Positions 59,588 to 64,000 of a stretch of DNA of 64,000 bases are shown piece by piece. The first letter of the stretch is position 1, and the number at the start of each line of letters is the position of its first letter. Origin of the DNA: Lentzea aerocolonigenes (lineage in GTDB: Bacteria > Actinomycetota > Actinomycetes > Mycobacteriales > Pseudonocardiaceae). The translations under genes were made by a program, and so were the position numbers. The notes under the pieces were generated by a model. That model did not search any database. It saw only the letters and a program-made list of their open reading frames with translations, and was not told the DNA's origin. The DNA lies in NCBI RefSeq assembly GCF_000955955.1, contig NZ_JYJG01000084.1:11897-75896 (forward strand), written 5' to 3'.

Positions 59588-62500
59588 GTGACTTACCTGC
59601 GTTTCCCGCACCTGCGCGGTGACTTGGTGACGTTCGTGGCCGAGGACGACGTGTGGCTCGCACCCGTCGACGGAGGAAGGGCCTGGCGCGCGTCCGCGGA
59701 TCAGGTGCCGGCCCGCTCGCCGCGGTTCTCCCCTGACGGCGCACATCTGGCGTGGGCGAGCGTGATCGACGGTGCGCCCGAGGTTCGGGTGGCGCCTGTG
59801 GACGGTGGCCCGGCCCGCCGGTTGACGCACTGGGGTGTGAGCCGCACGGCCGTGTCCGGGTGGACTCCGGACGGGCGAGTGCTCGCCGTGTCGACCACCG
59901 GTCAGATGTCGCGCAACCGCAAGCAGGCGCACGCCGTGCCGCTGGACGGCGGACCGTCCGAAGTGCTGCCGTTCGGGTGGGTCAACGACGTCTCGTTCGG
60001 TCCGGACGGGCAGGTCGTCACGTCGTCGAGCTACATGCAGGAACCGGCGAACTGGAAGCGGTATCGCGGTGGCACCGCGGGCAAGCTGTGGGTGGATCTC
60101 GCCGGCGACGGTGAGTTCGGCCGGATTCTCGGCGATCTGAAGTCGTCGTTGGTGAACCCGATGTGGGTCGACGGGCGCATCGCGTTCCTGTCCGACCACG
60201 AGGGCGTCGGCAGCGTGTACTCGGTGCAGCCGGACGGGTCCGACCTGCGCCGTCACACGGCGGGGGAGTTCTACGCGCGCAACGCTTCCAGCGACGGCTC
60301 GCGGGTGATCTTCCACCAGGCGGGCGAGCTGTGGCTGCTGGAGGGCCTGTCGGACCTGCGCAAGCTCGACATCAAGCTCGGCGGGCCGCGCACCGGCCTG
60401 CAACCGCACCACGTCAAGGCTTCCGGCAACGTCGAGTCGTTCAGCGTCGACCGCACGGGCCGTGCTTCCGTCGTTGAAGTTCGCGGGTCCGTGCACTGGG
60501 TGACGCATCGCGATGGTCCTGTGCGCGCGTTGTCCGACCGGTCGGACGTGCGTGCGCGTCTGCCGAAGGTGCTCGGCGAGACCGATCACGTCGTGTGGGT
60601 GACGGATGTCGAGGGCGAGGAGGCCCTGGAGATCGCACCCGTCGGTGGTGTCGAGCCGGGCAACACCGCGCGTCGCGTCGCCGCTGGGGTTTTGGGCCGG
60701 GTGATGTCGCTGGCTGCCGCGCCGGACGGCTCGCGTGTTGCCGTTGCCACGCACGACGGCCGGTTGTTGTTGGTGGACATCACTTCCGGCGAGGTTCGCG
60801 AGGTCGTGTCCGGTGCCAACGCGCACATCACGCACCTGGCGTTCTCGCCTGACTCCGCGTGGCTGGCGTGGTCACATCCTGGGCCGAATCCGTTGCGGCA
60901 CATCAAGATGGTGAACACGTCGGATCTGTCCGTTGTGGACGTGACCCCGCTGCGGTTCGCCGACTTCGCGCCTTCGTTCACCGAGGACGGGAAGTACCTG
61001 GCGTTCCTGTCGATCCGCACGTTCGACCCCGTCTACGACTCGCACGTGTTCGATCTGTCGTTCCCCACGGGCTGCCGGCCGCACCTCGTGCCGTTGGCGG
61101 CCACCACGCCGTCGCCGTTCGACCCGATGCACGGCGGGCGTCCCGTCGGTGACGAGGACAAGGACTCCGACGACGAGGACGAGAAGACCGCGGTCACCCG
61201 GGTCGACGTCGAGGGGCTTGCCGATCGCGTCGTGCCGGTGCCGGTGGCGGCTGCTGAGTACGTCGGGCTGAAGGCCGCCAAGGGTGGGTTGTTGTGGCTG
61301 CGCCGGCCGTTGCTCGGGGTGCTGGGCGACAACCTGGCGTCGCCGGATGCGCGCCCGCCGCGGACGGTGCTGGAGCGGTTCGACTTCACGAAGCTGAAGA
61401 CCGAGTGCCTGGCGGACAGCGCGGAAGCGTTTGCGGTGTCCGGTGACGGCAAGCGGTTGGTCATCGAGGACCGCGGTGACCTGCGGGTCGTGCCGTCCGA
61501 CAGCAAGGCCGACGAGGACTCCGCGGACTACGTGGAGATCGACCTCGCGCGGGTGCGGGTCGTGGTCGACCCGGCTGCGGAGTGGGCGCAGATGTACGCC
61601 GAGAACGGGCGGCTCATGCGCGACCACTTCTGGCGCACGGACATGGGCGGCGTCGACTGGCAGGGCGAGCTGGACCGCTACCGGCCGCTGGTGGCCGAAC
61701 TGGGCAGCCACGACGATCTTGTCGACCTGCTGTGGGAGGTGCAGGGCGAGCTCGGCACCTCCCACGCGTACGTCTGGGGTTCGTCGCCGCACGTGCCCGC
61801 GTCGCGTCGCCAGGGCCTGCTCGGGGCTGATCTTTCTCTGGTGGACGGGTCGTGGGTTGTCTCGCGCGTGATCCCCGGCGAGACGTCCGACCCGCACGCC
61901 CGGTCGCCGCTGGCCGCTCCTGGGGTGGCTGTGCGCGCAGGCGACGCCATCGTGGCCGTTGACGGGCGTCCGGTCGGGCAGGCCGGGCCGGGGGCGTTGT
62001 TGGTGGGGACCGCGGGTAAGCCCGTGGAGCTGACCGTGCGACCCGGCGGTGGTGGCGAGCTGCGACGGGTCGTGGTGGTGCCTCTGGCCGATGAGGAGCC
62101 GCTGCGCTACCACTCGTGGGTGGCCGACCGGCGCGCGTTCACGCATCGGCTGTCCGGTGGCAGGGTGGGCTACCTGCACGTGCCGGACATGATGGGCGCC
62201 GGATGGGCTCAGCTGCACCGCGACCTGCGGGTGGAGCTGGCGCGTGAGGCGCTGGTGCTGGACGTCCGGGAGAACGGCGGCGGCCACACCTCGCAGCTGG
62301 TGATCGAGAAGCTGGGCCGCAAGGTCATCGGCTGGTCGGTCGCCCGCGGGTACACGGCCTCCGAGTCGTACCCGCAGGACGCGCCGCGCGGGCCGGTGGT
62401 CGCGGTGGCCGACGAGTTCGCCGGATCGGACGGCGACATCGTCAACGTGGCCATCAAGGAGCTCGGCATCGGACCGGTTGTCGGCGTCCGGACGTGGGGC

Positions 62501-62758
62501 GGTGTCATCGGCATCGACATGCTCTACACGCTCGTCGACGGCACCATGGTCACCCAACCGAGGTACGCGTCCTGGTTCAAGGGCCACGGGTGGGCAGTGG
62601 AGAACTACGGTGTCGACCCGGACATCGAGGTGGTCATGTCACCGTCCGACCGCGTTTCCGGGCGCGACCCGCAGCTGGAGAAGGCCGTTTCGTTGGCCCT
62701 GGAAAGCCTTTCATCTTCGCCAGCTGCTCACGCTCCGGAGTTGCCACCACTGGCCTGA
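59588..62758 (+). CDS. tricorn protease homologue
   Basis: A 1056 aa cytosolic Ser peptidase that trims peptides made by the proteasome or Clp. The N-terminal beta-propellers (about 1-650) contain many WD-like strands (SPRFSPDGAHLAWAS, APDGSRVAVATHDGRLLLVD, AFSPDSAWLAWSHPG). Then follow the C1 helical domain (about 680-760, LMRDHFWRTDMGGVDWQGEL), a PDZ domain (about 775-840, VAVRAGDAIVAVDGRPV) and the S41 catalytic domain (about 860-1030, LDVRENGGGHTSQLVIEKL, ADEFAGSDGDIVN with Ser about 946, VGVRTWGGVIGI). GTG 59588 is the start. It stands alone between tnpB and the next gene. Confidence 0.95.
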   Translation: MTYLRFPHLRGDLVTFVAEDDVWLAPVDGGRAWRASADQVPARSPRFSPDGAHLAWASVIDGAPEVRVAPVDGGPARRLTHWGVSRTAVSGWTPDGRVLAVSTTGQMSRNRKQAHAVPLDGGPSEVLPFGWVNDVSFGPDGQVVTSSSYMQEPANWKRYRGGTAGKLWVDLAGDGEFGRILGDLKSSLVNPMWVDGRIAFLSDHEGVGSVYSVQPDGSDLRRHTAGEFYARNASSDGSRVIFHQAGELWLLEGLSDLRKLDIKLGGPRTGLQPHHVKASGNVESFSVDRTGRASVVEVRGSVHWVTHRDGPVRALSDRSDVRARLPKVLGETDHVVWVTDVEGEEALEIAPVGGVEPGNTARRVAAGVLGRVMSLAAAPDGSRVAVATHDGRLLLVDITSGEVREVVSGANAHITHLAFSPDSAWLAWSHPGPNPLRHIKMVNTSDLSVVDVTPLRFADFAPSFTEDGKYLAFLSIRTFDPVYDSHVFDLSFPTGCRPHLVPLAATTPSPFDPMHGGRPVGDEDKDSDDEDEKTAVTRVDVEGLADRVVPVPVAAAEYVGLKAAKGGLLWLRRPLLGVLGDNLASPDARPPRTVLERFDFTKLKTECLADSAEAFAVSGDGKRLVIEDRGDLRVVPSDSKADEDSADYVEIDLARVRVVVDPAAEWAQMYAENGRLMRDHFWRTDMGGVDWQGELDRYRPLVAELGSHDDLVDLLWEVQGELGTSHAYVWGSSPHVPASRRQGLLGADLSLVDGSWVVSRVIPGETSDPHARSPLAAPGVAVRAGDAIVAVDGRPVGQAGPGALLVGTAGKPVELTVRPGGGGELRRVVVVPLADEEPLRYHSWVADRRAFTHRLSGGRVGYLHVPDMMGAGWAQLHRDLRVELAREALVLDVRENGGGHTSQLVIEKLGRKVIGWSVARGYTASESYPQDAPRGPVVAVADEFAGSDGDIVNVAIKELGIGPVVGVRTWGGVIGIDMLYTLVDGTMVTQPRYASWFKGHGWAVENYGVDPDIEVVMSPSDRVSGRDPQLEKAVSLALESLSSSPAAHAPELPPLA

Positions 62759-62792
62759 ACACCCCATCGTGTGACTAAAGAACTGTGACGCA

Positions 62793-62826
62793 CTGTTCCA
62801 AGTGGACGATCAACCAAGTGGAACAG
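62793..62826. promoter_or_regulatory. operator-like repeat upstream of the Pro/Ser/Thr-rich membrane protein gene
   Basis: CTGTTCCA (62793-62800) and TGGAACAG (62819-62826) are perfect inverted repeats; within them CCAAGTGGA is present twice as a direct repeat. They lie 28-61 bp upstream of ATG 62854, in the promoter position. No adjacent regulator is a clear candidate. Confidence 0.5.
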
Positions 62827-62853
62827 TCGTCACCGTTCGGGGGTGTGTCCCAG

Positions 62854-63630
62854 ATGAGTCACCGTGATGAGCCGCGCAGCGGTCGCGGATGCTTCGGAGC
62901 CGTGGTCGTCGTGCCGTTCTTGGCACTGGGCGGCATGTTCGCGTTGATCGCGCTTACTGGGTCGCCGGACGAGGCGCCGCTGGCCGCGCCTCCACCGGCT
63001 CGGCCCACGTCGCAGTGGTGGACTGAGCCGTTCGAGACCGGGACTTCGTTGTCCACGGTCACCGAGACCGTGGTGGTTGAGGGGGCGGCTCGGGAGGTTC
63101 GGGCGGCTCGGCTGGCCACGCAGACTCGGGTTGCGGTTTCCACGGTCACTGAGACTGTGCGGAGTACTGCTGGGGGGAAGCCGCCTGCTACTGGGCGGAA
63201 CGAGCCTCCTGGTGCGCCTGATGGGGTTGATCCGGTCGAGCCGGTTCCGTCCTCTTCGGACAGTGCGTCGCCGCCGGTGGTCACGTCTTCGTCTGCTTTG
63301 CCTCCGGCGCCGCCTGTGTCGACGGTTCCGCCGGTGTTGGAGCCGCCTGCTTCGTCTTCGCCTACTGCTCCTGTTACCGGGACGCCTACGCCTTCTGCGC
63401 CTCGGTCTGAGGATCCGGTTCCGCCGTCGACCACGCCTACTACGCCGGTGCCGCCTTGTGACCGCGGGGAGCCGTTGCCTTCTGTTCCTGGGGAGCCGGC
63501 TTCGCCGGGAGATGCGGCTTCGCCGGTTGAGCGGTCTGGGGCGATTTCTGTTGGGGCGTCAGTGGAGTTGCCGGTGTCTTCCCCTGCTGAGGTTTCGTCC
63601 ACGTCCTCCGCGCCTCCGGCAGGGGTCTGA
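62854..63630 (+). CDS. single-pass membrane protein with long Pro/Ser/Thr-rich tail
   Basis: ATG 62854 begins SHRDEPRSGRGCFGAVVVV, and one membrane segment follows (about 13-35, AVVVVPFLALGGMFALIAL). The remaining 220 residues are low-complexity Pro/Ser/Thr/Val/Ala with two VSTVTETV-like stretches and a run of PPVS/TPTP/PSAP. This is an extended, probably O-mannosylated wall-spanning tail, which would suit the Pmt encoded at 20.7-22.2 kb. No folded domain is recognised. Codon use becomes T-richer in the second half than in neighbouring genes. An in-frame GTG at 62785 is an alternative but lies before the operator-like repeat. Confidence 0.65.
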   Translation: MSHRDEPRSGRGCFGAVVVVPFLALGGMFALIALTGSPDEAPLAAPPPARPTSQWWTEPFETGTSLSTVTETVVVEGAAREVRAARLATQTRVAVSTVTETVRSTAGGKPPATGRNEPPGAPDGVDPVEPVPSSSDSASPPVVTSSSALPPAPPVSTVPPVLEPPASSSPTAPVTGTPTPSAPRSEDPVPPSTTPTTPVPPCDRGEPLPSVPGEPASPGDAASPVERSGAISVGASVELPVSSPAEVSSTSSAPPAGV

Positions 63631-63632
63631 GA

Positions 63633-63673
63633 AAGAGGGTTGGGGTTTTCTTCCGCCAGGCCTCAACCCTCTT
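63633..63673 (+). terminator. terminator after the low-complexity membrane protein gene
   Basis: AAGAGGGTTG (63633-63642) and CAACCCTCTT (63664-63673) form a perfect 10-bp stem with a 21-base loop, 3 bp after the stop codon, followed by CAGAGCTTTT. Confidence 0.75.
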
Positions 63674-63683
63674 CAGAGCTTTT

Positions 63684-63731
63684 GAGCGCACAGATGGTGT
63701 GCGGAGTTGTTAGAGCGCACAGATGGTGTGC
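63684..63731. repeat. two 19-bp direct repeats with internal dyad
   Basis: GAGCGCACAGATGGTGTGC occurs at 63684-63702 and 63713-63731, a period of 29 bp. Each unit contains GCGCAC and GTGTGC, nearly complementary, so each is itself a small imperfect palindrome. Two copies only: too few and too short-spaced for CRISPR. A tandem operator or repeated hairpin is the likely reading. Confidence 0.65.
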
Positions 63732-64000
63732 AGTGCGGGGTTGGGTGTTGCCCTGTGCCGGTCTTGCCCCGACTTTGACCGGTCAGTGTCCCCCTGGGTC
63801 GCCCGGCCTGCGGGGCAGCGGAGGTTTCCGCTGCCCCGTTTCTGCGTTGGGCGGGGTTCTGTTCCGTACGAACCGCGACCTGGGCTGGTGGTCGCGTTGC
63901 GGGCGGCGACCGTGCGGTTGCGTGCTTCCCCCTGGGGGCTCTGCCCCCAACCCCCGCCAAACTGATCGGGGGGCACCACGCCCCTCGTGGGTTGATGGCA
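63732..64000. other. intergenic sequence without a supported gene
   Basis: Short open frames on both strands here lack any recognisable protein feature. A GGGGGC-TCT-GCCCCC hairpin at 63934-63948 and flanking C-rich runs look like the degenerate GC hairpins common between actinomycete genes. The window ends in this region. Confidence 0.5.

Noticed and set aside
63684..63731. CRISPR array
   Set aside because: Only two 19-bp repeats with a 10-bp spacer, no leader and no cas genes.
63723..63965. Small gene at the right end of the window
   Set aside because: Frames on both strands are Cys/Arg/Pro-rich with no RBS or recognisable motif.

Overview
The window is a high-GC actinobacterial chromosome segment, most like a filamentous member of the Pseudonocardiales (Saccharothrix/Lentzea type). 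The evidence is the GC-rich third codon positions, frequent GTG and TTG starts, actinobacterial genes (rpfB, glpR/sepX, WXG100-like proteins, SEFIR, a fatty acyl-AMP ligase), and gene order. From memory, the backbone follows Mycobacterium tuberculosis Rv0985c to Rv1021: mscL, a Ruc/FmdB-like protein, 5-formyl-THF cyclo-ligase, galU, glp/moeA, rimJ, glpR; then pmt, rsmI, metG, tatD, rpfB, ksgA, ispE, acyl-AMP ligase, pth, rplY, prs, glmU, tRNA-Gln, tetR, mfd, surA-like, mazG.

Region 0-6.4 kb is that backbone: turgor (mscL), folate salvage, UDP-glucose supply, and the glp-rimJ-glpR operon, whose relatives act in cell division. A strong terminator and tRNA-Ala(CGC) close it. Region 6.5-20.5 kb interrupts the conserved order with accessory genes: an SMI1/KNR4 protein, two lipoproteins, a cupin, a peroxidase reading frame with two in-frame stops, a SEFIR-SseB fusion protein followed by two WXG100-like small proteins and a multi-pass membrane Ser/Thr kinase, an ECF sigma factor with a membrane anti-sigma-like partner, and an OafA-type acyltransferase.

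Region 20.7-35 kb returns to the backbone: Pmt and RsmI back to back, a PadR-controlled two-gene ABC exporter with two matching operators, a broken TnpB, then metG-tatD-rpfB-ksgA. A methionine importer (metNIQ) sits between ksgA and ispE. It is preceded by an S-box riboswitch and then a 28-codon Cys/Arg leader peptide. Region 35-47 kb holds an ABC-F ATPase, a protein made of eight DivIVA-type repeats, the acyl-AMP ligase, and a leftward glmU-prs / rplY-(DivIVA-repeat protein)-pth run headed by tRNA-Gln and a GGDEF protein. Region 47-64 kb has a membrane-anchored alpha/beta hydrolase, an acyl-CoA desaturase with a large operator-like palindrome and an adjacent TetR, a START-domain/MarR pair, a sorbosone-dehydrogenase-like lipoprotein, mfd-surA-mazG, a full-length TnpB abutting mazG, a tricorn protease and a Pro/Ser/Thr-rich membrane protein.

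The points most worth following are the riboswitch plus leader-peptide control of metNIQ, the SEFIR-SseB/WXG100 locus, the paired PadR operators, the two DivIVA-repeat proteins (one apparently lacking a normal start), the switchable tandem hairpins upstream of rplY, and the intact and decayed TnpB genes. Coordinates of starts and hairpins were read by eye; family assignments come from recognised motifs and not from database searches.
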